Of a stretch of 64,000 nt of DNA, positions 35,823 through 47,403 are shown piece by piece (positions within the stretch are counted from its first letter, which is position 1; each line of letters begins with the position of its first letter). A program made the translations under genes and the position numbers. Under the pieces are notes generated by a model. That model did not search any database. It saw only the letters and a program-made list of their open reading frames with translations, and was not told where the DNA came from. This DNA comes from Piper betle (taxonomy: Eukaryota > Streptophyta > Magnoliopsida > Piperales > Piperaceae), in assembly GCA_033002965.1 (NCBI GenBank), contig JAURVB010013578.1, forward strand, positions 101,694 to 165,693. Reading direction: 5' to 3'.

Positions 35823-36059
35823 TAATACGCCTTGGCCATTAGAGTGTGCATTCTATCTCTCCCAGGATGTGTCCTGCCCATTGGGTGTCGTAGGACTCCT
35901 CTATCAACTTTCGTCGTAGCCTACCTGTAGGGATATAAAGTCGACCCCCACTAGCATAGACCACACCATCATCTAGCCAATATTTTCGAACCAGTCCATC
36001 GCTAATTCTATCAACTAGCTTCCTTTATTATGGATCATTCCTTGCTAACTCCTGAACCT

Positions 36060-36594
36060 ACCCCTGTATTATTGTCTCAACCTCTGACAGAGCAGCCACC
36101 AATTCCATATTCTTCCGGCTCGAGGCATCTGCCACCGGATTAGTCTTTCTCGGCCAGTGCAACCATTCAAAGTCGTACTCAGTCAGAAATTCCTACCACC
36201 TTGCTTGTCTCGGCGATAATTTCTTCTAGGTCTTGAAGAAAGTGTTGGCAACATTGTTCGTAATCACCACGAACTGTGATCCTAGTAGGTAAACCCACCA
36301 CACTCGAAGATAGTGTACCACTGCGAGCATTTTCTTCTCATGCGTTGAATGCCGTGTTTCAGCATCCTTCAACTTCCAGCTCTCACAAGCAATAGGATGC
36401 CCATCCTATTGTAGCACTCCTCTGACGGCTGTATCTGAGGCAACTGTCTCCACCTCAAATGGTTGATTGAAATCCGGCAACTTCAGTGTCGGCTCCGATG
36501 ATATCGCAACTTTTAATTCATCAAAGGCTGCTTGACACGAACCCGCCCACACCCATGACTGTCTCTTCCTTAGCAGATCATTCAACGGTAACAC
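36060..36594 (-). pseudogene. Chromovirus RNase H (broken)
   Basis: The frame at 36406-36594 has FDELKVAISSEPTLKLPDF and a degraded FEVETVASDTAVRGVLQ (usually ETDASD). Further minus-strand pieces to about 36060 read TRHSTHEKKMLAVV and NPVADASSRK. It is a typical Ty3 RNase H with several stops. Confidence 0.85.
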
Positions 36595-36621
36595 TAAATG
36601 GCTGTAACCATGTATGAACTC

Positions 36622-37260
36622 CTAGTAGTAATTGGCCAAACCTAGGAAGCTCTTGACCTTTGTCACCTTAGTCGGTTCCGGCCACTCGGCAATAGCTCGG
36701 ATCTTTGATTCCTCCATGCGCACCAACCCCTGACCAATTCTGTGGCCCAAGAAACTAATCTCCCCTAGGCTGAATTCACATTTCTTCCTCTTGACATAGA
36801 GATGATGTTCCCTCAACCAATCCATAACTTATTTCAGGTGTCCCCTGTGATCCTCCATGGACTCACTATATACGACTATGTCGTCTAGATATACAACCAC
36901 AAACTTATCCAGAAAATCGTTGAACACATCATTCATAAGATTGTAAAATGTAGTTGGCGGATTTGTCAACCCGAATGGCCTCACAAGGAATTCGAAAGAC
37001 CCATACCTTGTGACCATAGTTGTCTTAGGCACATCTTCTAGTGCAATCTGGACTTGACAATAACCTGACCTTAGGTCCAACTTGGTGAAGACCCACGCTC
37101 CACTCAGCCTCTCAAACAGATCAGCTATGAAAGGAACAAGGTACTTGTTCTCGATAATCACCTTGTTTAGTCCCTGATAATCCATGCATAACATCAAAGA
37201 TCTGTCATGCTTCTCCTAGAATAGAATTGGCGCCCCATACGATGCAGTTGTTGGCTAAAT
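36622..37260 (-). pseudogene. Chromovirus reverse transcriptase (broken)
   Basis: The frame at 36829-37197 has CMDYQGLNKV, FTKLDLRSGYCQVQI, the FGLTNPPTTF block and the active site YLDDIVVYS. The frame at 36622-36825 continues with KKCEFSLGEISFLGH and KVKSFLGLANYY. A stop at 36826-36828 separates the two. The motif order is standard for Ty3/gypsy RT. Confidence 0.93.
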
Positions 37261-37725
37261 CTTCCCCGAATCCAGCAGCTCCCCTAGCTGGATTTTCAAT
37301 TCTATTAGTTCTTTCGGCAACATTCTGTATGGAGCCTTTGCTGGTGCTCTCGTCCTTGGCTCCAACTCGATCCGGTGTTAACCGTCCTCTTGGGAGGTAA
37401 CCCATCTAGCAATTTTGCTGGCATCACATCAGAATACTCTTCCAACAACCCTTACAATTCATCCAGTACCACCACCACATGGTCCGGCTGGACCTCCACC
37501 ATAACAGCAAGATAAGTCAAGGCGCCCCGATTGCACCCTCGAGTCACCTGCATTGCTGACAAGTGCTCACTTCCGAAAGTGTGGTCCTCGACCCCAGAAA
37601 GCCTCCTACTGCCACGAACAAAATATACCTCCTAGTTGTGGGAGCACTCCCACTCCAGCAGTCCCCATAAAAGCATTGCCGAAGATCAAACCAAAGTCAT
37701 CCATCTCGATGACCATGTGATCCAC

Positions 37726-37985
37726 TCAGCCCTCATACTCTCCCAAGCGTAGTTTGACATTCCTAGAGATGTCGTCCACCTGCCTTGCTCGAGAATTCAC
37801 TGCCTTAATCCTACTCATGTTGGTCCCAATCTTTGGCCCTAGCTCCGTAGCCATCCCCTTGGAGACAAAACTGTGCATCGCAGTAGTATCAATCAAGGCC
37901 GAAACCTTCCTCCCATTCACTACATATGGAACAAACATCAAATCAGCTCCCTCTGAAGTTGCACGTCCAGCTCCAATGCCCTGAG
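37726..37985 (-). pseudogene. Chromovirus aspartic protease (active site changed)
   Basis: MMFVPYVVNGRKVSALIDTT is followed by AMHSFVS. The active-site triplet is Asp-Thr-Thr, where the family has Asp-Thr-Gly or Asp-Ser-Gly (LIDTGATHSF), so the enzyme is probably inactive. It lies between the truncated GAG knuckle (38100-37990) and RT. Confidence 0.85.
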
Positions 37986-38105
37986 TATCTGAAGGGTAGA
38001 TGCTCGAGTGGAAGGCCCCACGTCCTCTTCGTCCTAGTTTGCCTCAGCCACCATAGCACTCAGATTGCCCTTGGTCGGGCACTCCTTAGCCAGATGCAGA
38101 CCTGG

Positions 38106-39262
38106 TGTTAAGTGTTTAAAATATACAATATTTACTAAAGTTTTTTATATGATTTTGTACTTCCCGAGTATAAACATTATTAATTAAGTGATATTTTACT
38201 TTATTTTTTGGTGTTAATTAATATTTTATTAGATATGCTTAATTTTTGTGTTTCAATGCAAAAAAAGATAAATAAATTAAGCTTTAGAATTGAATGGTCA
38301 TGACACTTGGCCCCACCCAATAGCTACAAGTTATGGTGTTCAATGGAGTCGAACAGTTGGAAACTTGAAGGGACATTATAATTAATTAGATTACGTCGAT
38401 TTGTGAACATCCTATTCGAATTCTTATATCTCCACTTCTATATAAAGGGCTGGCCATTTGCTGTTATCATATCTCATCTCTTGGCTTCGAAGTGTAGTGA
38501 AAGAAGTAGTTTTAGTTTTTGCAATTTCTTTCTCTTTCATAGTAAAAATTAATTTCTTTTTTATATTGTTTTCTACTTTTATTATGGAGTAGTCTTTTAT
38601 TTTGTTCTAGAGAAGATTGGAACTTAACATGATTTAATTGAATTTATTTCAAGCTTTTACTCTTTTATTCAATCGGAATGTTTGAATTATTAGATTTTTA
38701 ATGCTAAGAATATATTGATCACCTATTTCTTAGATCACGAGGTTTAATTAGATTTTGGGAGAAATTAATCAGATTAGTTATTGGTAATTCATCATACGAC
38801 GAGTCTTTTGACTTGTTTGTCGTTGTGGTTTGAAGATACAAAACACCGTATGCGATTGTAAAGCAATTCTTAATGCATTATTTTGTTGATTAATCAATTA
38901 TCACTGGGAGGTAGAAATTGAGGCAAAATAATAGAAGCATGAAGGAGCGGGAGCCACCAAGTCATATAATTATCCTAGATCGACAATCCGAGGGAATAGA
39001 AGATAAGAGTAAGACTTGATGAAGATTAAATTCATGTTAAGAGAAATTCGACTCTAGAACGAGTTTTATAATTTTAACTTAGCTTTTAATTTAAAGTTAT
39101 TACTTAGATTTAGTTAAGTCAGTTATTTTTGTTTTGTTCCTCATTTTATTTTCTTTAATTAATTATAGGAAATTCATCTCTCTGTGGGACGATACTCGAT
39201 TTTATCATTATATTACTTGTTTCGACCATGTATACTTGCACGTCATTGAAAATATTCGAACA
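38106..39262 (+). repeat. Tat/Athila-like 5' LTR (1157 bp)
   Basis: It begins TGTTAAGTGTTTAAAATATAC and ends ATATTCGAACA. It matches 42168-42194 joined to 45154-46279 with only scattered differences. The sequence TCTATATAAAG near 38438-38448 is a plausible TATA box. Confidence 0.95.
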
Positions 39263-39268
39263 AGTTTT

Positions 39269-39286
39269 TGGTGTTGTTGCCAGGGA
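39269..39286 (+). promoter_or_regulatory. Primer-binding site, tRNA-Asp type (degenerate)
   Basis: TGGTGTTGTTGCCAGGGA lies six bases after the 5' LTR. The plant tRNA-Asp complement used by Tat/Athila elements is TGGCGCCGTTGCCGGGGA; three positions differ, all C-to-T or G-to-A changes. Confidence 0.85.
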
Positions 39287-39383
39287 GACCGAATTTTCTA
39301 AGTTAATTTAGGATTAGAATTTTGAGAGTTTTCTTTTATCTTTAGATATTAGTGTCTGATTTAAAGAGAAAAAAACTATATCA

Positions 39384-40320
39384 TTGTCTTCTTCCTTACT
39401 ATCATTTATTTGTTATTATTTGTTTATGCATAGATTAGTACGGTCACCCTTGTCTTCTTGTGATCCAAAGATTGGAAGGACTTTGAGAAACTTGTGTGCC
39501 GTTGGAAGAAGAGCACAAAAACCAATAGAGGAAGAAGCCATGCATTCATGGAGGACTACCGGAGTTTTAGAATTAGATGTGCTTATTGCTTTATCTGTTC
39601 AGGTCAATGCTTTAACTAATCAAGTTCAAAATCTTAATATGCAGGGACATGTTAAGGCTGTAGAACCAAGGTGTGAATGGTGTAGACAAGGACATTCTAC
39701 AAGTCAATGTGCAACAGATCAAGTTAACTACATAGGCAACTATAATATGAACAACAATCCCTATTCCAACACCTACAATGCGGGCTGGCGCAATAACCCC
39801 AACTTTCCATGGAATAATTCTCCACAACTAGCTGTTGTTCCCACTAATCCACCACCACCATCACAGCATTCTCGACCTCCTTCACTTTCTTTTCAACCAC
39901 AACAACCGGATTTGGTCCAAATGTTCAATTCCATGCAACAAACTATGCGACAATTTATGCAGAATCAACAACATAACAACAACAGTTTATGCAACAAGGT
40001 ATGGTGCAATTAAACAAGGAACCAAGTGAGCCCAAGGGTGTACTTCCTAGCCAACCAGAACAACCAAGGAATGATAGTCAAGAGCATTCCAAAGCTATAA
40101 CAACCCAGAGTGGTATTACTTTACAAGAATTAGTTTAGCCCAATGAAGTTAAGGAAAAAGATGAAACACCAAATAACGAAAATGAACTCAATACATTGGT
40201 TAGCTTACTCGGATGCAAAGGGGACCAGTTTAGTAATTCATTACATAAAGCCATAAATTCTCTTTGTGAAGAAGATACTGATGTGGATGAGATGGTTAAA
40301 GTATTAGATTTACAACCAAT
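39384..40320 (+). pseudogene. Tat/Athila-like GAG fragment with zinc knuckle
   Basis: The frame at 39384-40013 (209 codons) contains a spaced CCHC knuckle (CEWCRQGHSTSQC), then YIGNYNMNNNPYSNTYNAGW and a Pro/Gln-rich tail, as in Tat/Athila GAG. A frame break near 40000 leads to a further readable segment (QPEQPRNDSQEHSKAITTQS, then Asn/Glu-rich) to about 40320. The N-terminal capsid part is largely missing, since the frame starts only about 120 bp after the primer site. Confidence 0.85.
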
Positions 40321-40343
40321 TTTGTCTTGACAGATTCAAAGTT

Positions 40344-40700
40344 GTGGAAATCTTAGATCTACTATTCCACAGATTGCTGCCATCAGTTGAAGTACCACCT
40401 ATTTTAGAGCTAAAGCAACTTCCAAAACATCTCAGATATATTTTCTTAGGGCTTAATGACACTCTTCTTATTATTATATCTTTAGAGCTAACTATATTGC
40501 AGAAAGAGAATCACAAGTCAGCTATTGCTTGGACTATAGGAGACAAACATGACATCTAGTGTGGTTGCTGGTCATTTTCTCCTGGACAAAAGTTTTTCCA
40601 CATGGTGCAATTGAAATTAAGATTGAACAAGGGGATCGATCATTTAAAGTCAATGAAGAATGGATCAAGTGCAAATTCAGCTATTCATGATAATCATCCA
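40344..40700 (+). pseudogene. Pol remnant: pre-RT linker joined to integrase C-terminus
   Basis: The first part (to about 40557) reads LPSVEVPPILELKQLPKHLR, YIFLGLNDTL and AIAWTIGDKHDI, the conserved segment just before RT in Tat/Athila pol. Immediately afterwards (about 40590-40685) another frame reads VFPHGAIEIKI..FKVNEEW, the C-terminal end of integrase in the same group. RT, RNase H and the integrase core are therefore deleted, leaving a non-autonomous element. Confidence 0.8.
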
Positions 40701-42154
40701 CCGACTAATTAGTTGAGGGAGTTCTCTTTCACTTCTTTTTCTTTATCTTCATTTTTATTTTGTTCAACATTGAGGACAATGCTTAGTTTAAGTTTGGGGT
40801 TGATGCTTTAATTTTGTTGCATATTGTTCATGTTCGACTCATGTTTAGATATATATGTATATATATATGTATATATATATATAGTGTAGTTTAGTGTAAA
40901 AATTTTATTATGTAACAATATATTTGTCTCTTGGTTCAATGATAGACACATGTGAATTAGTCTTACTTTTCTTGGGAAAACTTGATTAATTGATATGAGG
41001 GATGAACTGAGTAAAAGATTGCATTCGAGAGTTGGTTCTCTACCTTATAATATTTTCACAATCCTTTGGTTTAGATGATTTCAATGAATGTTTTGCAATA
41101 AGGATTGTACATGATGGTCATGACTTTTAGAATTTTCCCTAGCGACTTTCAAGGCAAAATATTTGGCTTGCCATGTTGATGGAAAATGATATAGGCATTT
41201 GTTTTTGATGAGTTTGGGCCTTTCTTCAAACCTACCTAATATAAATTATCCTCTATACACAATTTCATTGCCTTTATTATACATATTTGTTTGATTACCC
41301 TTATTTTAGCCTTGGCCTTTTTATTGAAAATATATCTTGCTGCTTGAGTCCTAGCACCCTAGTGTTTTGAAATCGTTCTAAATTCTAACAAGGATGAAAC
41401 TTTGAGTAGTATAGGGGAAGGCATTGCGTGTTATAGAGTGGTGATTGAGTAGATAGTGTGGACTTTCCTGGCACTTTGCTTTGTAAAAAAAAGAGAGAAG
41501 AAAAACAAAGAAAAAAAAGAAGAAAAGAAAAAGATGAGGCAATGATCCTCCACCAGTAAATACAAGATGAAGCAAGAGTCTTCCACTGGTTTGAAAGAAA
41601 AGAGAAAAAGAAAAAGTAGTAGGTAGTCAATGGAAAATCAAAGCAAAGTTAGTTCTTATATTGGGTCAACTTGATACTACATTTAAGGAAGTTTGTGTCA
41701 TATTGCTTGGGGATTTGTTGTACATGTATGTCAGGATTTAGAAAGGATTTTTAATTCTAGGGTGCATATTAACCTCTGATTTTTCTATCTTATTTATCCG
41801 ATTTTTGGTCCCTAGCCCCTAGCCCCGTTACAACCTATAAAGACCTATTGATTCCATTAATTGGCATTACCTACATTAGTGGAGATGGGAGCGAAAGGTA
41901 AACATATTTAAGCATGTACTTGATTGTATTCTCTTGGTTGCAGATGAGAATGATAAGCCAATGGACTATCACACACACACACAGAGCTTTCTTTTGGATG
42001 TGATTGATGAAAGGGAATTTCTGATTTGATTGACATCTTGTTGACTCTTGAGGGTTTGATTGAGAATCATATGAGAACATAATGGAGACTAAGTATTTTT
42101 GTGTAGTAAAATTTTCTTTGTTATGATATTTTGCTCGGGACATGCAAAAGTTTA
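40701..42154 (+). other. Non-coding 3' region of the Tat/Athila-like element
   Basis: It contains the 'ttgaggacaatgcttagtttaag' block near 40765-40795, which is usual after pol in this group, a TATG/TA run at about 40850-40882, an A/G-rich tract (about 41485-41630) and a short CA run (41971-41982). No gene was recognised. The antisense frames in the purine tract are artefacts. Confidence 0.6.
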
Positions 42155-42167
42155 ACTGTGGGGGGTG
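42155..42167 (+). promoter_or_regulatory. Polypurine tract of the Tat/Athila-like element
   Basis: ACTGTGGGGGGTG directly precedes the 3' LTR start at 42168. Confidence 0.8.
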
Positions 42168-42194
42168 TGTTAAGTGTTTAAAATATACAATATT

Positions 42195-45148
42195 TGTAAA
42201 ACCCATGATTCGAGTTAGGGTTTTATATTCAGAACCGGTCGGGTCGACCGTTATTTTTCGAGTTGAGTCAGTTTCAGGACACGTGTACCGAGCCGACGCC
42301 GGTCGCGTGTATGAGCTATGAGGGTCATGCGTACCCAAGTATATGATGATAACGTCATGAACACAGCAGAACAGAATGAGTTATCAGAATATATGAGAGT
42401 ATGCCAGTGATTTTTTATTTATTTTTATATACAGTGGATCGTAGAATTAGTTTTAGGCCGTTTACCGCATTAGGACGCGTTACGGGCATTTTGGGTGGGT
42501 TGATAGTTTTAGAGCATATAATTATGATGTTTCGGTGTTATTGATTTTACAGGATTTTTCCCGATTTTTAGGGATTTTTTTAGGATTTAATACGACCTGG
42601 TTATTATACTTGACTCGAGCCGGAGACGAGTCAAGTATTATTTACGAAATTGCCACCCAACCCTTCTTCTCCACCCCCGACCTTTCTCCCCCACGCCCAA
42701 ACCGTCACCATCGCGCCGCCCCTGTTCGCGCGCCACCGCCGCCACGGCCGACGCCGCCTGGCCGCCGTTCGACGCCGCCCAGCCCAGCCACGGCGTCGCC
42801 ATGCTGCCCCGACCAGGTCCGGCCCCAATCGGGCCGCCGTGACGCCGGATTTGCCGTGCATAGCGCCGCGGCTAACTTTTGGGCGCGTCGTTGATTTCGC
42901 CGCCGGCGACCGTCGCCGCCACGATCAGGTGGTCGCCTCAGCACCAGCGACCACCCAGTGACCCTCCCCGACCGGAACGGAGGCCAACGCCGCCCATCCC
43001 GGCCGGATCTAGCCACCGATTGCGCCGCGGCTCTGTTTTGCCGTTTTCCGGCGAGCCGCCGCCTCCATTGGTCACGCTGATGTCATAGATGAGTCGGGCT
43101 CGCCGAGCCGGTTCCAATGGTACCCTACATGACCCCTATCCAGCTAGTAGATACCACCGGCAATTTTCGCCGGAAAACCGCCGGAAGTCGCCGGAAAACC
43201 GCCGGAGTCGCCGGAAAACCGCCGGAAAATCGAATTCTGGAATTCGCCGGAATTCACCGGATCTTCCGCAAGGCTCACCCAGTGGAGCCCGATCGAGCTT
43301 CGGACGCCGATGAGCGCCGAATTTGAGCTCCGAGACGCGCGACGGAACCCTAGCCGTCGCCGATTGCCGACTACGTGAGGTATAATTACCTCCGATTGAG
43401 TTATTTAAAATTGATTATGATTGTTAGTATACCATGCTAGAATTGAATAATTGTCATGATAAATATATGAGTATGAGTGTAGTGATGATTGCATGATGCA
43501 ATTAATTGAGAATGAATAGTGAATGATCTAATGAGGTAGATCGAGTTGAGCATGCTAATCGAGTAATGTAGCTTAGGAAAATATAATAAAATTGGTAGGA
43601 ATAGGATGAGTTAGAATTATTTTCATATTTATGATTATTGATTGTGATTGATATTTATTGAGTTTGATGCATCATGTAGTTAGCGGGCGTTAGTATTTAG
43701 TTTTGATGTGTAGGTACGGAATAGGAGCTCGCCGCTTAGGCGCGATGACACGCTTGGAGCTTCTACCAGGTCCGTTTAGGACTCGTCTTGTTTTACGCTC
43801 TTCCATTGTATGTTTATTTTATTATTGCAGGGCGGGTTAAGTGGCGTTTTATTGGATCCCACTTAACTCGGGCCATTTAATCGAATATTTCCGGATTAAT
43901 AACCCCTCGAGGATGAGATCCCTCGAGGATGATTTCGAAAACAAGATCCACCACAAGTTGCCTTCGGGCCTATTATATGAATCCCTTCCCAGGCCTATAT
44001 ATATAGTTTTATCGAGTTTTCAGTGAGACGAGAGATGGAGAAACCGACTGCACGTACCATGCAGAGGATGCCGTGACAGTCAAAGCGGGCTCTGGATTAG
44101 TGCCAGCGGACTGTTCCATTCCCGAGGGATCCTGACAACTCCGCGTTTGAGTTCCTCACACCCGGAGAACGTGGAGGTTTACGGGTACTGTTTAGTACAG
44201 CGCATGTCCGGACTTGTGGTTCAAAGGGTACTAAAGGCGACTGCCTGAGAGTACTCGGCCTTCGTGCTCAAGGCCAGGAGAAATATGGAGGTTCGGAGAG
44301 GGCTTAGGATAAAGTTTCATGAGAAGTACTGAAAAAGAAGTGCTGAGAGTAGCACAGTACCAGCAGCAGAGCAGTAAGTTCGGGATGCTACCGGGTCTGC
44401 AGCCCAGTGGCTCCTCAGTAGTGCCCTTCAGAGTGTTCACGTGGAAGTATGATGTTTTCTTTCAGATGAGAGTTTGCTCTCATAGCCAGTTTGTTATAGT
44501 TATTTTATTTTCCGGACCAGTAACGCTTGTTACTGACGTTTTTCTTATATATATGTAGGTGATAAGCACGAGATGGATGAGCCAGCTTGGACGGAGGAGC
44601 AATGAGGTCTTGTGCACACACATGTTAGATTTCTGAATGTTTAATATTGTATTATTATGTTATTATTTTGCGAATGACATGATTAAATGTTTGAGGCATG
44701 ATGATATGATATGAAATGAAATGATCAGACATGATGACAGCAGCAAAATGTGATCAGAGTGCGCAGTTAGTGAGCCCAAGTTCTAGAATGAGCTATATAG
44801 TATATTAGATTATGTGTGAATGAAATTGTTGATATATGTATATATATTTGTATATATTATTTTGACAGGGTGGACCCTAATTGCACTTTTAGGGGAGACT
44901 CTGTCTGTTTATTTAAATTTTCATCGAATTTTGATCGTGATTGTATTGGTGTGTATTTTGAATTTGCATGTCATTCATGTAGTACCATGTTAGGATTTTG
45001 CGTATTTATTCATTCATGATGGATCGTATCTTCATCTTAAGACGCCGAGATTGGATCCGCATGAGTTAGGTTCGGGTTAGCCGACCTAACCGGGGCCTGT
45101 AACATGCCGGTTCGGTTCACGAGTGTGAACCGGATTTGGGGTGTTACA
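42195..45148. mobile_element. Solo LTR, 'TGTAAAACCC' family, complete (2954 bp)
   Basis: It starts TGTAAAACCC, ends GGGTGTTACA and is flanked by a perfect ATATT duplication (42190-42194 and 45149-45153). There is no internal region, primer site or coding domain, so it is a solo LTR. It has a GC-rich island (42650-43370) in otherwise AT-rich sequence. The ends (TGTAACACCCC on the reverse strand) and length are reminiscent of Tekay/Del chromovirus LTRs; this is not proven, and orientation is left open. It is the best reference copy for the fragments at 1-1730, 49486-54877 and 49966-52578. Confidence 0.92.
43150..43262. repeat. CGCCGGAAAAC-type minisatellite inside the solo LTR
   Basis: Units of the form CGCCGGAAAAC / CGCCGGAAGT / CGCCGGAGT recur about eight times, ending in GAATTCGCCGGAATTCACCGG. 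The diverged copy at 780-830 has 'gaaaaatcgtcgaaaattgcccgaaaatc', a decayed version of the same array. Confidence 0.8.
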
Positions 45149-46284
45149 ATATTTACCCAAGTTTTTTATATGATTTTGTACTTCCCAGGTATAAACATTA
45201 TTAATTAAGTGATATTTTACTTTATTTTTGGTGTTAATTAATATTTTATTAGATATGCTTAATTTTTGTGTTTCAATGCAAAAAAGATAAATAAATTAAG
45301 CTTTGGAATTGAATGGTCATGACACTTGGCCCCACCCAATGGCTACAAGTTATGGTGTTCAATGGAGTCGAACAGTTAGAAACTTGAAGGGACATTATAA
45401 TTAATTAGATTATGTCGATTTGTGAACATCCTATTCGAATTCTTATATCTCCACTTCTATATAAAGGGGTGGTCATTTATTGTTATCATATCTCATCTCT
45501 TGCCTTCGAAGTGTAGTGAAAGAAGTAGTTTTAGTTTTTGCAATTTCTTTCTCTTTCATAGTAAAATTAGTTTCTTTTTTTATTGTTTTCTACTTTTATT
45601 ATAGAGTAGTCTTTTATTTTGTTCTAGAGAAGATTGGAACTTAACATGATTTAATTGAATTTATTTCAAGCTTTTACTCTTTTATTCAATCGGAATGTTT
45701 GAATTATTAGATTTTTAATGCTAAGAATAAATTGATCACCTATTTCTTAGATCACGAGGTTTAATTAGATTTTGGGAGAAATTAATTAGATTAGTTATTG
45801 GTAATTCATCATACGACGAGTCTTTTGACTTGTTTGTCGTTGTGGTTTGAAGATACAAAACACCGTATGCGATTGTAAAGCGATTCTTAATGCATTATTT
45901 TGTTGATTAATCAATTATCACTGAGAGGTAGAAATTGAGGCAAAATAATAGAAGCATGAAGGAGCGGGAGCCACCATGTCATATAATTATCCTAGATCGA
46001 CAATCCGAGGGAATAAAAGATAAGAGTAAGACTTGATGAAGATTAAATTCATGTTAAGAGAAATTCGACTTTAGAACGAGTTTTATAATTTTAACTTCTC
46101 TTTTAATTTAAAGTTATTACTTAGATTTAGTTAAGTCAGTTATTTTTGTTTTGTTCCTCATTTTATTTTCTTTAATTAATTATAGGAAATTCATCTCCTT
46201 GTGGGACGATACTTGATTTTATCATTATATTACTTGTTTCGACCGTGTATACTTGCACGTCATTGAAAATATTCGAACACCCAG

Positions 46285-47285
46285 ACTTCTTTACATCAGC
46301 CACCTTCCAGACTCCTTTACATCAGCCACCTTCCGGTCTTGATTTCCTGCCCTAGAGTTTTGCCACTTCTTTGGTCGACTAGACGGCTTTTCTTGCCATC
46401 CTGCTGGCTGCCCTGACCACCCTGGGATTTCTTGCCCTGCACATTATCTGTGTTACTGGTTGCCGGCTTGACATCCACTAGAGCGTCTACTGCCACCAAA
46501 ACCGTAGGCAAATTAGGTACTTGCTACCTCTTAAGTTCCATTTGCGCCCATGTTTGCAAACCGTTGATGAGGTTAAATAACTTATCATCCTCAGACATAT
46601 TTTTGATGTTGAGCAAACAAGAGCTGAAGTCTTTGAAATACTCCCTTACTATTCCTGTTTGTCTCAACCATTGCAATCAAGACATTGCCACCCATGTAGT
46701 GTTGGTTGGTAAGAACTACTGCTGAAGCTCCTTTTTCAAGAACTCCCAAGTCTTAATCTGGGGTCGACCAGCAGCATCATCCTCTTCGGTGCAGCATCGA
46801 TACCATAACTTGGCATCCCCGGTCATAAACATGCTGGTCATCAAAACTTGACTATCTTCAGGAGCCTTCGTAGCAGTGAAGTATTCCTACATATTCCAGA
46901 TGAAGTTCTCCAAATCCTTGGCCAATCTAGCACCCTCGAACTTCTTTGGCTCTGGCACCTTGAGCCTTCCCGTAACGGCTTCTTCTGCTGCATGATCAAC
47001 AATACCTTGCTGAGGCTGCCTCATCCACGCTTGCTTCAACAAAACAACATCTGTATGCAATGCCTCAACAGCAGCCCAGAGATCACCCATCTCCTCCATT
47101 TCACCCCTTGCATGACTGGACTCAGCCCAAGTGGTAAACAAAGAATTCAAGTCCTACAACCCTTCTGCCAAGGACTGCAGTTTGTCGAGGGCGATATGTC
47201 TGTCTCCATCACTAGTAGGCCCTCCTACTAGCACTTCCAGCTGTGCCACTCTCTCCCTAAGAGCATCGATAGATCGTGTGTCCAT
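46285..47285 (-). pseudogene. Chromovirus GAG (broken)
   Basis: An ATG at 47285 begins MDTRSIDALRERVAQLEVLV, a coiled-coil-like start. A stop follows, then the frame at 46887-47150 with LKVPEPKKFEGARLAKDLEN and FIWNM. Further minus-strand pieces read LMTSMFMTGDAKLWY, REYFKDFSSCLLNIKNMSED and LINGLQTWAQMELKR, the conserved retrotransposon GAG region. A 26-bp direct duplication near 46290-46335 precedes the break made by the nested element. The zinc knuckle is truncated; its 3' half is at 38050-38105. Confidence 0.9.
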
Positions 47286-47389
47286 ATTAGATTAGTTCAA
47301 TGGTAGTACGTGGAGTGCATTTCCCTCAAAAGCAATGTGTATTGCTTCACAAGACCTGCTTCGTCAACCTCTGGTTCAACTGAAACCTA

Positions 47390-47402
47390 GGCTCTGATAC
47401 CT
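47390..47402 (-). promoter_or_regulatory. Chromovirus primer-binding site (initiator tRNA-Met)
   Basis: On the minus strand, AGGTATCAGAGCC lies just inside the 5' LTR. It matches the initiator tRNA-Met complement TGGTATCAGAGCC except for the first base. Confidence 0.88.
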
Positions 47403-47403
47403 C

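Larger units (their letters stand above)
38106..46279 (+). mobile_element. Tat/Athila-type LTR element, internally deleted (8.2 kb with insertion)
   Basis: The 5' LTR is 38106-39262. The 3' LTR starts at 42168, ends at 46279 and is split by a solo LTR at 42195-45148. The ends are TGTTAAG..GAACA. A tRNA-Asp-type primer site and a GAG with a 'CxxCxxGHxxxxC...NNPYSNTYNAGWRN' signature place it in the Tat/Athila group. Pol is mostly missing (see 40344-40700). The two LTRs are nearly identical by eye, so the insertion is young relative to its chromovirus host. The flanking pentamers CCTGG and CCCAG do not match cleanly, so the target duplication is altered or unclear. Confidence 0.92.
42168..46279 (+). 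repeat. Tat/Athila-like 3' LTR, split by a nested solo LTR
   Basis: Segments 42168-42194 and 45154-46279 together equal the 5' LTR (27 + 1126 bp). The interruption lies after ACAATATT, and ATATT is repeated at 45149-45153. Confidence 0.95.

Noticed and set aside
42535..43326. Overlapping Pro/Arg-rich frames on both strands
   Set aside because: They come from the GC-rich island of a solo LTR; no family or conserved codon pattern was visible.
46432..47231. Plus-strand frames of 97 and 127 codons
   Set aside because: They are antisense shadows of the chromovirus GAG on the minus strand.
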